Assembly (NCBI GenBank): GCA_945878865.1
Contig: CAMCUD010000013.1
Location: 61,087-125,086, forward strand
Source of the DNA: Bifidobacterium breve
Lineage (GTDB): Bacteria > Actinomycetota > Thermoleophilia > Solirubrobacterales > Solirubrobacteraceae
Reading direction: 5' to 3'
Length of the DNA stretch: 64,000 nucleotides
Position numbers and translations under genes: made by a program. The notes beneath the pieces are model-generated. The model made no database searches. It was not told the DNA's origin and saw only the letters and a list, made by a program, of their open reading frames with translations. Shown here in pieces: positions 40,894-50,160 of this stretch. How positions within the stretch are numbered: position 1 is the first letter of the stretch; the number at the start of each line of letters is the position of its first letter.

Positions 40894-41678
40894 CCGGCGA
40901 TCTGCCGCAGGCCGCGGATCAGGAGCAGGTGGCTGAGGTGCGCGGCCACGGACGCGAGGTTCTCCAGCGCGTCGACGGCCTCCTTGCGCCGCTCCGGGTT
41001 CCGGGAGCGCAACGACGGCGCGAGGATCTGCTGCAGGAGCGCCGCCTCGCGATCGGCTGAAGAGCGGAAGACCCGCAGGTTGCGGCCGCCGACGCCGTAG
41101 CGCGAGAGCTCGCTCGCCGCCCGGACGATCTCCCGGTCGGTCTCGTCGTACATCTTCACCCCGGCGCGCAGCTCACCGGCGATCAGCCCGAAGTCCTCGA
41201 GCTCGCGCACGAGCGACGGCTCCGCGCGGGTCTCCTCCAGGACGTCCTCGAGGCTGTAGAGCGCCCCGCGGTCGCGCACGGACGTGCCCGCCCGCCGCGG
41301 TGGGCGACGGTTCGTGATCGCCGGGGCCGGCTGCGGCGCCGCGGCGGGCTCCTCGTTGGCGCGGCCGGCCGCCAGCTCCTGCCGGATCACCCGCAGCGGC
41401 AGGAACTCGTCGCGCTGTAGTCGCAGGATCGTGCGCAGCCGGGCGACGTCGCTGGGCGTGTACAGGCGGTACCCGCCCGGCGTGCGCCGGGGGGCGAGCA
41501 GCTTCTGATCCTCGAGGTACCGGATCTTCGAGATCGAGATGTCCGGGAACTCCTGGGCAAGCCCCTTGCAGACGGCACCGATGGTCATGCCCTTCTGCGG
41601 GGCGGCGTCGCTCGGGGCCGCGGCAGGCGCCGGCGGATCGGCAGTGTCCGTCGTCGTGCGGTCGTGTGCGGTCGCCAT
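40890..41678 (-). CDS. MerR family regulator, FtsR-like
   Basis: 262 residues from ATG 41678. N-terminal Pro/Ala-rich leader, then the MerR helix-turn-helix at about 33-100: TIGAVCKGLAQEFPDISISKIRYLEDQKLLAPRRTPGGYRLYTPSDVARLRTIL. The C-terminal half (YSLEDVLEETRAEPSLVRELEDFGLI and after) forms the FtsR-type second domain. In corynebacteria FtsR activates ftsZ, and its gene lies beside the FHA protein gene (garA/odhI), the same order as here. Its ATG overlaps the FHA stop by one base (TGATG). Confidence 0.85.
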   Translation of the reverse strand: MATAHDRTTTDTADPPAPAAAPSDAAPQKGMTIGAVCKGLAQEFPDISISKIRYLEDQKLLAPRRTPGGYRLYTPSDVARLRTILRLQRDEFLPLRVIRQELAAGRANEEPAAAPQPAPAITNRRPPRRAGTSVRDRGALYSLEDVLEETRAEPSLVRELEDFGLIAGELRAGVKMYDETDREIVRAASELSRYGVGGRNLRVFRSSADREAALLQQILAPSLRSRNPERRKEAVDALENLASVAAHLSHLLLIRGLRQIAG

Positions 41679-42157
41679 CAGCCAGAGAGGAAGGTGAGCT
41701 TGTACTTGCCGATCTGCAGTTCGTCGCCGTCGGCGAGATGGTGTGAGTCGATGCGCTCGCGGTTGACGTAGGTGCCGTTCAGCGATCCGAGGTCGTCGAG
41801 CCACCAGCCGCCCTGACGCCGGACGATGAGCGCGTGGTCGCGCGAGACCGTGACGTCGTCGAGGAAGATCTCGGAATCGGGGCGCCGGCCGATGGTCAGC
41901 CGCTCGCCCTGGAGCGGGAAGCTCTCACCGACGCGCCCGCCGCCCGCGCGGATGACGAGCGCCGCGCCACTGGACGCGACGACGTCGTCGAGCTCGACGG
42001 GCACGAGCTCGCCGGTCTCATCGATCCGGTACGTGGCCGTCGTCGCCTCTTCGGACTCACCACCGCGTCCGGCGTCGCCGATGAACGCGCCGCACTTCTG
42101 GCAGTAGTTCGCCCCGTCGGCGTTGACGAACCCGCATTCCGGGCAGTGCCGGGCCAT
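41678..42157 (-). CDS. Zinc-ribbon FHA-domain protein
   Basis: 159 residues. An N-terminal zinc ribbon CPECGFVNADGANYCQKCG (about 5-23) is followed by an acidic stretch and an FHA domain (about 68-159) with RLTIGRRPDSEIFLDDVTVSRDHALI and LGSLNGTYVNRERI; the phosphothreonine-binding Arg, Ser and Asn are present. GarA/OdhI proteins are phosphorylated by PknG/PknB and then regulate 2-oxoglutarate metabolism, but they have a Thr-Thr N-terminal site. A possible match here is EATTATYRI near residue 40. Confidence 0.9.
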   Translation of the reverse strand: MARHCPECGFVNADGANYCQKCGAFIGDAGRGGESEEATTATYRIDETGELVPVELDDVVASSGAALVIRAGGGRVGESFPLQGERLTIGRRPDSEIFLDDVTVSRDHALIVRRQGGWWLDDLGSLNGTYVNRERIDSHHLADGDELQIGKYKLTFLSG

Positions 42158-42178
42158 GCCCCGCTGCCTCCGCCGGCG

Positions 42179-42475
42179 CTACTCGCCGTCCTCAGAGGAC
42201 TGCTCGGCGCGACCGGCGAGAATGTCCGTGAGCCGCTGCACATCCGCCCCGGTGATGACGTCCTCACCCGAGTCGTGCTTCTTGCGCAGGCGGTTCACCA
42301 GCTCGGCGCGCAGGATGTCGATCTTGCCGTGCAGGATGCGACGGCGGTAGGAGATGTCGACCTCCTCCTCGGTGAGCTGCTGGATCAGGTCCTTGAGCTC
42401 CTGGTCGGAGAGGGAGCCGAGGTCGGGGAAGGTATCCATCAGGTTCGTGATCTCCTCAGTGGGGACGGCGAGCAT
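42179..42475 (-). CDS. RsiG-like anti-sigma factor with near-complete c-di-GMP motif
   Basis: 98 residues, almost wholly two helices. The second helix contains EVDISYRRRILHGKIDILRA; laid on the RsiG motif E(X)3S(X)2R(X)3Q(X)3D it gives E, S, R and D at the right spacing, with the Gln replaced by His. RsiG in Streptomyces holds WhiG inactive when loaded with c-di-GMP; in deep-branching actinobacteria a short single-motif form works as a homodimer, and this protein has that short form. The candidate target sigma is the WhiG/FliA-class factor at 975-1799. Between pgsA (26 bases) and the FHA gene (21 bases), same strand. Confidence 0.8.
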   Translation of the reverse strand: MLAVPTEEITNLMDTFPDLGSLSDQELKDLIQQLTEEEVDISYRRRILHGKIDILRAELVNRLRKKHDSGEDVITGADVQRLTDILAGRAEQSSEDGE

Positions 42476-42501
42476 ACGTGCCCGGCGCACCCCCTTCAAG
42501 T

Positions 42502-43158
42502 TCAGGTCGAGGGTTCTGTTTCGGCGAGCTGGACGCGGATCCTCTGCGCGTACTGCACAGTCGCGATGATCGACAGGGTGACACCCACAGCCAGCAGGAT
42601 CGCGCCCACGGTCCGCACACCGCACAATCCGAGGAAGATCGCAGCCATCGTGGGCCACACGCCCCAGCGGCCCGCCCAGTTGATCTGGAGCGTGATCCCG
42701 CGCCGCAGGACGAGCTGTCCGGCGACGAGCATGAAGACCTCCCGGGCGATCATGATCGCCAGCAGCCAGCGGGGCAGCAGGTCGAACGACCAGCACACCA
42801 CGACGCCGCTGATGACCAGGAGCCGATCGACGATTGGATCGAGCAGGGCGCCGAACCGGCTGTACTGCCCGGTGACCCGCGCGGCGATCCCGTCGGCGTA
42901 ATCGCTCCAGGCGATGACGGCGTAGATGACCGCCGGCAGCGTGTCCGTGCCGTTCTCCGAGGAGAACGCCAGGACGAGGAACACGGGGATGAGGGCGAGG
43001 CGGAAGAAGCCGATCGCGTTCGGGATCGTCCACGGGCGCAGCGGCTCTCCCGGCTGCGTCTGCGGCGGGGGCGGGCCGGACCGGTCGAGGCCGACCAGCC
43101 GCCGGAAGGTCAGGCGCGGCTTGGCCGCAGCCGCAGGCTCTACGGGAGCGTGTCCCAC
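42502..43158 (-). CDS. pgsA: CDP-alcohol phosphatidyltransferase (phosphatidylglycerophosphate synthase-like)
   Basis: 218 residues from GTG 43158. After an about 45-residue basic lead come several membrane helices, and the catalytic motif D(x)2DG(x)2AR(x)8G(x)3D(x)3D is complete in SDYADGIAARVTGQY continuing to FGALLDPIVDR. The enzyme joins glycerol-3-phosphate to CDP-diacylglycerol; another alcohol acceptor cannot be excluded. The GTG lies inside the end of proS (19-base overlap), which indicates coupling. Confidence 0.85.
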   Translation of the reverse strand: MGHAPVEPAAAAKPRLTFRRLVGLDRSGPPPPQTQPGEPLRPWTIPNAIGFFRLALIPVFLVLAFSSENGTDTLPAVIYAVIAWSDYADGIAARVTGQYSRFGALLDPIVDRLLVISGVVVCWSFDLLPRWLLAIMIAREVFMLVAGQLVLRRGITLQINWAGRWGVWPTMAAIFLGLCGVRTVGAILLAVGVTLSIIATVQYAQRIRVQLAETEPST

Positions 43159-44828
43159 AGCTCCCTGACCGCCTCCGCGGCGCTGTCGAGCGGCACGCCG
43201 TCCTCGACGTCGACGAGGCCCCGCCGGATCTTCGCCTCGGCCGATCCGGCCTCGAGGCCGCGCTTGCCCACGGTCAGGCGCAGCGGGAGCCCGAGCAGCT
43301 CGGCGTCGGCGAACTTCTCGCCCGGGCCGGCATCGCGGTCGTCGAGCAGGACGTCGAAGCCCGCGTCCTGCAGGTCGGCCGCGAGCTTCGCCGCCGCCTG
43401 CTTCTCGGGCGTGTCGCCCTTGCCGATGCCGATGACCTCGAGGTCCCACGGCGACAGCGCACGCGGCCAGGAGATCCCCTGCTCGTCGGCGTACTGCTCG
43501 ATCGCGGCCGCGACGATCCGCGCCGGGCCAATGCCGTACGAGCCCATGATGACGAGCTGTTCCTTGCCGTTCTCGTCGAGGAAGGTCGCGCCGAGCGGCT
43601 CGGAGTAGCGCGTGCCGAGCTGGAAGATGTTGCCGATCTCGATGGCGGGCTCGATCGTGATCGGGTGGCCGTTGACGAAGTCGCCGGCCTCGACCGTGCG
43701 GACGTCGGCGCGCTCGAACGGGAAGTCCCGGCCGGGCTCGACGCCGCGCAGGTGGTGATCGGGGTCGTTGGCCCCGGTGACGTAGCCGCCGTCGGCGACG
43801 GCCTCGTCGAGGATGATGGGACAGTTCGCGCCCACGGGACCGATGTACCCAGGCGGGCCGATCCGCTCACGGATCTCGTCCTCGTGCGCCGTGCGGAACG
43901 GCTCACCCAGCGCGTTCTGCAGCTTGATCTCGTTGACGCGATGGTCGCCGCGGACGAGCACGAGCAGCAGTCCGCGCCCCTCGGTGACGACAGGGAACGC
44001 CTTGAGCAGCGCGCCCGCGGGCACGTGAAGGCTGCGGACGACATCCTCGACGGTCGTCGCGCCGGGCGTGTGGACCCGCTCGGGGGTCGGCAGCGGCGCG
44101 GGCAGGTCGACGGGCTGCGCCTCGGCGCTGGCCACCTCGACGTTCGCCGCGTAGCCGGGCGCGAGCGCGACCTCGTTCTCCCCCGCCGCGCACGGCGCCA
44201 TGTACTCGTGCGCGCCGGAGCCGCCCATCATCCCGACGTCGGATTCGACGCTGTACCAGCGCAGGCCGGTGCGGTCGAAGATCCGGTCGTAGGCGCGGGC
44301 GTGCTTCTCGTAGGACGCGGCCAGGCCCTCCTCGTCGCGGTCGAACGAGTAGGAGTCCTTCATGATGAACTCGCGCGTCCGCAGTGCGCCGGCCCGGGGC
44401 CGCGGCTCGTCGCGTTCCTTCGTCTGGAAGTGGTAGAGGATGAGCGGCAGGTCGCGGTAGGACCGGACGACCTGCGCGACGTGCGTGGTCACCGCCTCCT
44501 CGTGCGTCATCGCGAGGACGAGCTCGGAGCCCTTGCGGTCCTCGAGCGTGAAGAGCTCGTCGATCTGGTCGCGCCCCGTCCGCTTCCAGAGTTCGCGCGG
44601 GAGCATCACCGGCATGAGCATCTCCTGCCCGCCGATGGCGTTCATCTCCTCCCGGATGATCTGCACGGCCTTCTCGTGGGTCTTCCACCCCGCCGGCAGC
44701 CAGGACCACAGGCCGGCTCCGAGCTGACGGATCAGCCCCGCGCGGACCATGAGCTTGTGTGAGAGCGCCTCCGCGTCGGCGGGAGGCTGGCGCTCGGTGG
44801 GCAGGAGGAGTTCGGAGAGGCGGGTCAT
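43140..44828 (-). CDS. proS: Prolyl-tRNA synthetase
   Basis: 562 residues, the bacterial form with the insertion editing domain. Class II motif 1 around GLIRQLGAGLWSWLPAGW, motif 2 RPRAGALRTREFIMKDSYSF, ERADVRTVEAGDFVNGHPI in the middle and GIGPARIVAAAIEQYADEQG (motif 3) near the end; the anticodon domain occupies the last about 100 residues. It charges tRNA-Pro. Head of the overlapping minus-strand run proS-pgsA-rsiG-FHA-merR-apt. Confidence 0.97.
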   Translation of the reverse strand: MTRLSELLLPTERQPPADAEALSHKLMVRAGLIRQLGAGLWSWLPAGWKTHEKAVQIIREEMNAIGGQEMLMPVMLPRELWKRTGRDQIDELFTLEDRKGSELVLAMTHEEAVTTHVAQVVRSYRDLPLILYHFQTKERDEPRPRAGALRTREFIMKDSYSFDRDEEGLAASYEKHARAYDRIFDRTGLRWYSVESDVGMMGGSGAHEYMAPCAAGENEVALAPGYAANVEVASAEAQPVDLPAPLPTPERVHTPGATTVEDVVRSLHVPAGALLKAFPVVTEGRGLLLVLVRGDHRVNEIKLQNALGEPFRTAHEDEIRERIGPPGYIGPVGANCPIILDEAVADGGYVTGANDPDHHLRGVEPGRDFPFERADVRTVEAGDFVNGHPITIEPAIEIGNIFQLGTRYSEPLGATFLDENGKEQLVIMGSYGIGPARIVAAAIEQYADEQGISWPRALSPWDLEVIGIGKGDTPEKQAAAKLAADLQDAGFDVLLDDRDAGPGEKFADAELLGLPLRLTVGKRGLEAGSAEAKIRRGLVDVEDGVPLDSAAEAVRELWDTLP

Positions 44829-44877
44829 GGGCGAGGCGGATGGTAGTCGCCCGGCCCGTGTGCGGTCGGGTTCGGAC

Positions 44878-46323
44878 TCAGCCTCGCCGGACGGTCCCGG
44901 TGACGACCTCGCGGATGACCCGCCCGTCGACCTCGCCGCGCGTGACCACGACCCGGACCTTCAGCCGACCCGTTCGCGCGAGCCGCCGCCGGGCCTCGGC
45001 GCGCAGCGGCAGCGTCACGGTGCGGCGCGCACCGGGGCGCAGGCGCAGGGTGCGCGCCGCGGTCGCCTCCCGGCCGCCGGCCGCGGTGACGCGCACCACC
45101 AGAGGACACGTCGTGAGGACCCACCCGCCCGGGCACGTGATCGCCAGGCGCAGCGACCGGTGCGTCCGTGACCGCAACAGGGTCGCCGTCGCCCTGAAAG
45201 CGTCGTACCCCCGGACACGGACCTTCGCGGCCGCCGGCGCGACCATCGACGTCAGCGGTGCATCACGGTCGACGTCGCGCAGCCACAGCCGCTGCAGGGT
45301 GGCGGTGGCGGCGACCTCGCCATCCGGCCGCTGCGGCGTCACCTGCAGGGGGAACCGCGGACCGGGTCCGCTCGTGACGTACGAGGCCCGGCACCGGATC
45401 CGGATGATGGACGGATCGCGACCCGTCTCCGCACACTCGCCCGGGAGCTTCACCGCGGCGTCTGCCGGCGTGACCGCCACGTCGACCAGGGCCCCCATCG
45501 CCTGCGTCCCGCGCGGGGGGCCGCTGACGGGCAGGGTCACGTCCAGCCAGGCGGCCTGCCCGGCGGTGACGGCGTTCGGGCGCCCGGCGACCGCCAGGGC
45601 GGCGGTGACGGGGCAAACCGCCCCCGTGTTCGGGCCGTGGCAGAGATCGAGGCTGTCGACGACCCCGTCGGCGTCGGCGTCGGTCTCCACCTGCGTCCGG
45701 TGCACGAGCATCCCACTCCCAGCGAGCGCCACGCGGTCCACGCGCGATCCCACCGAACCGATCGCGCTGAGCCCGTTCGAGTCGATCGAAGACTCCTTGC
45801 TGAACCCGAGAGCCCTGCCGTCCGTCAGCGCGACGACGGCGCCCTGCTCGATCGGGATCCCTGGGGTGAGCGTCAGCCGGCCGGGCTCGATCGCCATGAC
45901 GCCGGAGAGCGCGGCGACGGTGAAGCCGCCGTCGGCGAGCGGCCGCAGCACGGCCGCGCGGGTGCTTCCCTGGGCGACGCCGACGAGCGCGATCGCGTGC
46001 AGCAGCAGCGGCGGCCCCGGCGGTGACCAGCGGCCGACGTTCGTGACCTCCACGGCGACGGGGTCGCCCGTGCCCAGGCACGCCGTTCCGCCACCGGGAC
46101 ATCCGTGGAGCGGGCTCACGGGTCCGCTCGGCGATCCGTCGTCCTGCATCCCCGCGCTCTGGATGACGCCGCCCGCCGCAGTCGCCGACGCAGGCGCCGC
46201 GGCGACCAGCCCGATCATCACAACGGCCAGTCCCAGCCGGCGCGCCGCGCTGGCGACCCACGGCTCGAACGACGCCGGCCACCGCAAACAGGCCGAGACG
46301 ACACCCGTCAATGCTGTCCGCAC
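44878..46323 (-). CDS. Large secreted protein with calcium-type repeat, Thermoleophilia type
   Basis: 481 residues from GTG 46323 (start uncertain; a GGGGAAG lies before it). The export signal appears at about residues 30-48 (LGLAVVMIGLVAAAPASATA). In the middle DTDADADGVVDSLDLCHG is a thrombospondin type-3-like calcium loop followed by cysteines; the last about 90 residues form a beta domain rich in Arg, Leu and Val (RTVTLPLRAEARRRLARTGRLKVRVVV), also found in the secreted protein at 47505. No enzyme motif. Divergent from the diguanylate cyclase gene. Confidence 0.7.
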   Translation of the reverse strand: MRTALTGVVSACLRWPASFEPWVASAARRLGLAVVMIGLVAAAPASATAAGGVIQSAGMQDDGSPSGPVSPLHGCPGGGTACLGTGDPVAVEVTNVGRWSPPGPPLLLHAIALVGVAQGSTRAAVLRPLADGGFTVAALSGVMAIEPGRLTLTPGIPIEQGAVVALTDGRALGFSKESSIDSNGLSAIGSVGSRVDRVALAGSGMLVHRTQVETDADADGVVDSLDLCHGPNTGAVCPVTAALAVAGRPNAVTAGQAAWLDVTLPVSGPPRGTQAMGALVDVAVTPADAAVKLPGECAETGRDPSIIRIRCRASYVTSGPGPRFPLQVTPQRPDGEVAATATLQRLWLRDVDRDAPLTSMVAPAAAKVRVRGYDAFRATATLLRSRTHRSLRLAITCPGGWVLTTCPLVVRVTAAGGREATAARTLRLRPGARRTVTLPLRAEARRRLARTGRLKVRVVVTRGEVDGRVIREVVTGTVRRG

Positions 46324-46400
46324 CAGTGAAACGCTTCCCCGCAAAGCGGAGGCAGCGTACAGGTGCCTGGGCGTCGGTGTGGTCTCACCACTTCCGGTGA

Positions 46401-47504
46401 GTGTCGAATCTGACACGCAAACACTCAAGATCCGGTTCGAGACCGCCGACACCCCTGCCCATGGGTCCGTCGCCGGCCGCTCCATCGAGCGCCTCGCCGT
46501 TGAACAACCCGCGCCTGCGCGCGCGGGCGATCACCGTGATGTTCCTCATCGCGACCGTGGTCGGGTTCTACGCCGGCTTCTTCCCTGCCCACCACGCGCG
46601 TCCGCCCCACGTCGCCGGGCATTCGACGATTTTCCTCATCCCCGTCGTGTCGCTGGTCACGACGGTGTTCGCCCACTTCACGGCCGCGCGCTGGCCTGAC
46701 TGGTTCTGGCTGGCGATGCTCGGCAGCACGAACCTGCTCGTCGGCATGGCCGTCTACAACGCCGGGACGATTCCGAGCGGCGCGGAGATCTTCCTCATGT
46801 GGACGCTCGTGTTCTCCGCCGCGTTCCTGCAGCCGCGGTTCACCGTCCTGCTGGGCGTCGAGGCCGGCGCCATCCTGGCCTTCCTCATCGCCATCGGCCC
46901 GGCCACGGTCACGCCGGTCACGCTCTGGCTCATGCTGGTTGGCTCGTTCGTCGGCGTCGCGGGGGTCGTCGGGGCGCTCCGCCACCAGCTCGAGGCGGCG
47001 CTCGAGCGCAACCACGCCGACGCGATGACCGATCTGCTCACAGGCCTCGGGAACCGCCGGCGGCTCATGGCCGATCTCGAAATCCTCCTGCGCCGAGATG
47101 AGCCGGTGCCCGCTGGGATCGCGATGTTCGACCTCGACGGGTTCAAGGCGTTCAACGACCGCTTCGGCCACACCGAGGGCGACGACCTCCTGGCCCGTCT
47201 CGGTCCGCGACTACGCGAGTCGGTGGCGGGCGCCGGCACCGCGTACCGGCTGGGCGGAGACGAGTTCTGCGTCCTCCTGCACTGCGAGGACCGTGAGCTG
47301 CCCCTGCTCGTCGAGCGCGCGCGCCGGGCGCTCACCGAGGACGGCGCGGACTACTGCATCGGTGCCTCCTGCGGCCACCTCGACCTCGCCGGGACCCAGG
47401 ACATCGTCGAGGCGCTCCAGCAGGCCGACGCGCGGCTGTACGCCGACAAGCGGGCGCGCACGGGCGGGCTGCGCGTCGCGCCAGCGCCCAGCGCGGCGTC
47501 CTGA
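46401..47504 (+). CDS. Membrane diguanylate cyclase (canonical GGDEF)
   Basis: 367 residues from GTG 46401; ATG 46461 would give 347. A membrane part of about six helices (50-195) is followed by a GGDEF domain (about 205-360) with DLLTGLGNRRRL, FDLDGFKAFNDRFGH and YRLGGDEFCVLL: the metal- and GTP-binding residues are intact, so it should make c-di-GMP. The RxxD inhibition site five residues before GGDEF is absent. Flanked by two related secreted proteins. Signal sensed by the membrane part is unknown. Confidence 0.92.
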   Translation: MSNLTRKHSRSGSRPPTPLPMGPSPAAPSSASPLNNPRLRARAITVMFLIATVVGFYAGFFPAHHARPPHVAGHSTIFLIPVVSLVTTVFAHFTAARWPDWFWLAMLGSTNLLVGMAVYNAGTIPSGAEIFLMWTLVFSAAFLQPRFTVLLGVEAGAILAFLIAIGPATVTPVTLWLMLVGSFVGVAGVVGALRHQLEAALERNHADAMTDLLTGLGNRRRLMADLEILLRRDEPVPAGIAMFDLDGFKAFNDRFGHTEGDDLLARLGPRLRESVAGAGTAYRLGGDEFCVLLHCEDRELPLLVERARRALTEDGADYCIGASCGHLDLAGTQDIVEALQQADARLYADKRARTGGLRVAPAPSAAS

Positions 47505-48794
47505 TCAGCGCGCCGCGCGAAGGGTCACGCGCTGGCTCGAGACGAGCGGGTCCGTGTCCAGGCCGGTGCGGGTCACGACAACCGCTGCGGGCAGCGAACG
47601 CCGGCGCAGGGCAGCCTTCGCCGCCCGAGTCAGCCGCAGCTTCACAATTCGCCTCTTCCCGGCTCCAACCCGAATCGCCCGGGGGGCGGCGATCGTCCGC
47701 GGGCCGTGGCGCCCTGCGCGAACCACCGACAGCGAGCCCGAGCACGGCTCAGGCAGCCACGTGCCGCAGAGCAGGGTGACCTGGGGAATGCGAGCGCGCC
47801 CGAGCACCAGCCCGATCCGGAGGGCCTCGATCGTCGGGACGCTCACCCGCGGGCGGTTGTACGCCTCGGACGCGTGCGCCCAGGCGTTCGGTGGAAGCAG
47901 GAGCTCGGTGCGAAGGGTGGTCGGTTCGTGGAGGCCCGGAGCCGACGTCGTCAGCACGACCGTCGCGCCGGGATCGACGCCAGCGAAGTCGCACCGCACG
48001 ATCGGCGGCGCGGTGCACGCGCCCGCCGACGACCGCACGACCGCCCCGGCGACGGGCGGGTCGAGCTCGAGCGTCACCGCGCCGGCACCGCTGCGTTCCC
48101 GTCCGAGGTTCGTGACGACGGTCTGAAACGCCACCGTGCTGCCCGGGAGCGCGATCCTGCGCTCGGCCGAGCTGCGCATCGCAAGGCGCTGGCAGGCGAC
48201 GTGCCAATCGCGCCGCTCCGGACAGCGGTCCTGGGAGACGTCGCCGTAGCCGTCTTGGTCGCCGTCGGGCTCCACGACGCCCTGAACCAGCACCTCGCCC
48301 GAGGCGTCGGCGAGGACGTCCAGCGGCCCGGCCTCCGACGGCCCGAACACCTCCGTCTGACCGACCGCGGACAGGAAGGTCGGCGCCGCACGCGTGCGCA
48401 GGCCGATCCGGTCGCCCGGGGACACCCGGACGCGGACCGGCAGGACGGTGTCGCCAGTGCTGAGTCCGGCACCGTTGATCGGCTCCGGCTCGGGCGTGTC
48501 ACGGAGCACCGAGACGTACCTCCAGACCCCGGACTCGCGCCGGACCACCACCGGCGCGGCGACGACGGCACCGTCGGATCGCACCACGACGCGCGTAAGG
48601 ACACCCTCGGTCGTCACCCCCGCGGAGTGGACGTAGGAGCACTCGGCCGGCAGACCCTGCGCCTGGCACGAGTCCGTGCTCCAGCCCTGTGCCGGAGCGC
48701 CCAGTGACGACCCGACTGTCTCGGCGCCCGCATCCCCGGGCGTCGCGAACGCAGTGAGGACCATCGCAGTGATCAGGAATCGGCGTCCGTGCAC
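47505..48794 (-). CDS. Secreted protein with calcium-type repeat, related to 44878 product
   Basis: 429 residues from GTG 48794. A signal peptide [19 protein letters not shown], a beta-rich N-terminal half ([20 protein letters not shown]), the calcium-like loop [17 protein letters not shown] near residue 205, a DUF11-like segment ([20 protein letters not shown]), and a C-terminal beta domain ([30 protein letters not shown]) that matches the ending of the 44878 protein. The order loop-DUF11-beta domain is shared by both. Stop codon abuts the cyclase stop (TGATCA). TACGGT lies 6 bases before the GTG. Confidence 0.7.
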   Translation of the reverse strand: MHGRRFLITAMVLTAFATPGDAGAETVGSSLGAPAQGWSTDSCQAQGLPAECSYVHSAGVTTEGVLTRVVVRSDGAVVAAPVVVRRESGVWRYVSVLRDTPEPEPINGAGLSTGDTVLPVRVRVSPGDRIGLRTRAAPTFLSAVGQTEVFGPSEAGPLDVLADASGEVLVQGVVEPDGDQDGYGDVSQDRCPERRDWHVACQRLAMRSSAERRIALPGSTVAFQTVVTNLGRERSGAGAVTLELDPPVAGAVVRSSAGACTAPPIVRCDFAGVDPGATVVLTTSAPGLHEPTTLRTELLLPPNAWAHASEAYNRPRVSVPTIEALRIGLVLGRARIPQVTLLCGTWLPEPCSGSLSVVRAGRHGPRTIAAPRAIRVGAGKRRIVKLRLTRAAKAALRRRSLPAAVVVTRTGLDTDPLVSSQRVTLRAAR

Positions 48795-48806
48795 GCCGGG
48801 ACCGTA
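48795..48806 (-). promoter_or_regulatory. -10 element deciding the 47505 gene start
   Basis: TACGGT (48806-48801), 6-base gap to GTG 48794, which gives a signal peptide of normal length. Confidence 0.5.
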
Positions 48807-48877
48807 TCGCGCGACCGGCGCCGCGTGCGGCTCCAGCGTCTCGCACCGCATGGTCCCGGCTCGGGCCGGGACCGCAC

Positions 48878-48920
48878 TAGAGTCAGGCGCGCACCACCGA
48901 AAACCCCGTCCCTCCGGAGG
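48878..48920 (+). promoter_or_regulatory. sodA promoter -10 and ribosome site
   Basis: TAGAGT (48878-48883) then a leader of about 40 bases ending in GGAGG (48916-48920), 7 bases before ATG 48928. Unlike most genes here it has a real leader and Shine-Dalgarno, as expected for a strongly made protein. Confidence 0.5.
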
Positions 48921-48927
48921 ATTACAT

Positions 48928-49533
<606 letters not shown>

Positions 49534-49555
49534 CACACCGAGTTTCGGTACGCGT

Positions 49556-49602
49556 TGGAGGTTCTGCAACGGTTTTCACCGAAAGCCTGCGCAGAACCTC
49601 CA
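49556..49602. repeat. 12-bp inverted repeat with inner hairpin after sodA
   Basis: TGGAGGTTCTGC (49556-49567) and its exact complement (49591-49602) enclose 23 bases which themselves contain CGGT-TTTC-ACCG. It may end the sodA transcript; the nested form is unusual for a simple terminator. Confidence 0.55.
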
Positions 49603-49657
49603 CAACTTGCCCGTCGGTATACGGTCAGTCCTCCCAGACCGGTATGACGTTCGTTCG

Positions 49658-49867
49658 ATGAGCGACGAAACCAAACGCGCTGTCTGGCGCGTCGCCGAGG
49701 CCGCCCGGGATCAGGGGTGGCAGCTGGAGATGTCCGGAACCGGACATCTCACGCTTCGCGCTCCGCACGGAGGCAACCTGGTGCTCACCGGCGTGGGGTC
49801 GGCGCACCGCAGGACAGCCGGCAACGTGCAAGCGCTGATCGGCCGCTACGGACAGCCTGACGCGTGA
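49658..49867 (+). CDS. Small HicA-like protein
   Basis: 69 residues. One helix (KRAVWRVAEAARDQGWQLE), then GTGHLTLRAPHGGNLVLTG and a second helix HRRTAGNVQALIGRYG. The helix-GW-strand-(S/T)GH-strand-P pattern is that of the HicA/YcfA double-stranded-RNA-binding-like fold; the conserved His is in GTGHLTL. HicA toxins cut mRNA, but no HicB antitoxin follows. The next gene starts in its stop codon (GTGA). Confidence 0.6.
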   Translation: MSDETKRAVWRVAEAARDQGWQLEMSGTGHLTLRAPHGGNLVLTGVGSAHRRTAGNVQALIGRYGQPDA

Positions 49868-50160
49868 AACTCGAAGAGCACCGCATCATCCTCGGGTTCG
49901 ACGGGGTACCCCACCGTCCCCTGCCGGCAGGCGCCGTGCTGGACGTCCTGCAGGAGCAGGCGCCGGCGTTCGGCCCCGTCGTGGGCTGGTGGGCCGACCG
50001 TGGGCATCTCGACGTCGTCCTCGCCCTCGAGGCGCTCGATCCGCACGCCGCGGTTGCGGCGATCGTGCCCGTCGCGCGGGCCGCGCTGCGCGGCGCGGGC
50101 GTGGCCGCGCGCCTGGTCCGCGTCGAAGCCGAGCTCGTCGACGACGTCGAGCTGCGCTAG
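49864..50160 (+). CDS. Hypothetical protein coupled to the HicA-like gene
   Basis: 98 residues from GTG 49864. Sequence LEEHRIILGFDGVPHRPLPAGAVLDVLQEQAPAFGPVVGWW followed by three more short alpha/beta units; no HicB, RHH or RNase H signature seen. It is not a recognised antitoxin. Translationally coupled to the 69-residue gene, and its stop TAG shares CTAG with the convergent ispG stop. Confidence 0.6.
   Translation: MKLEEHRIILGFDGVPHRPLPAGAVLDVLQEQAPAFGPVVGWWADRGHLDVVLALEALDPHAAVAAIVPVARAALRGAGVAARLVRVEAELVDDVELR

Noticed and set aside
49658..50160. A complete HicAB toxin-antitoxin system
   Set aside because: The second gene shows none of the HicB features, so only a HicA-like fold is claimed.
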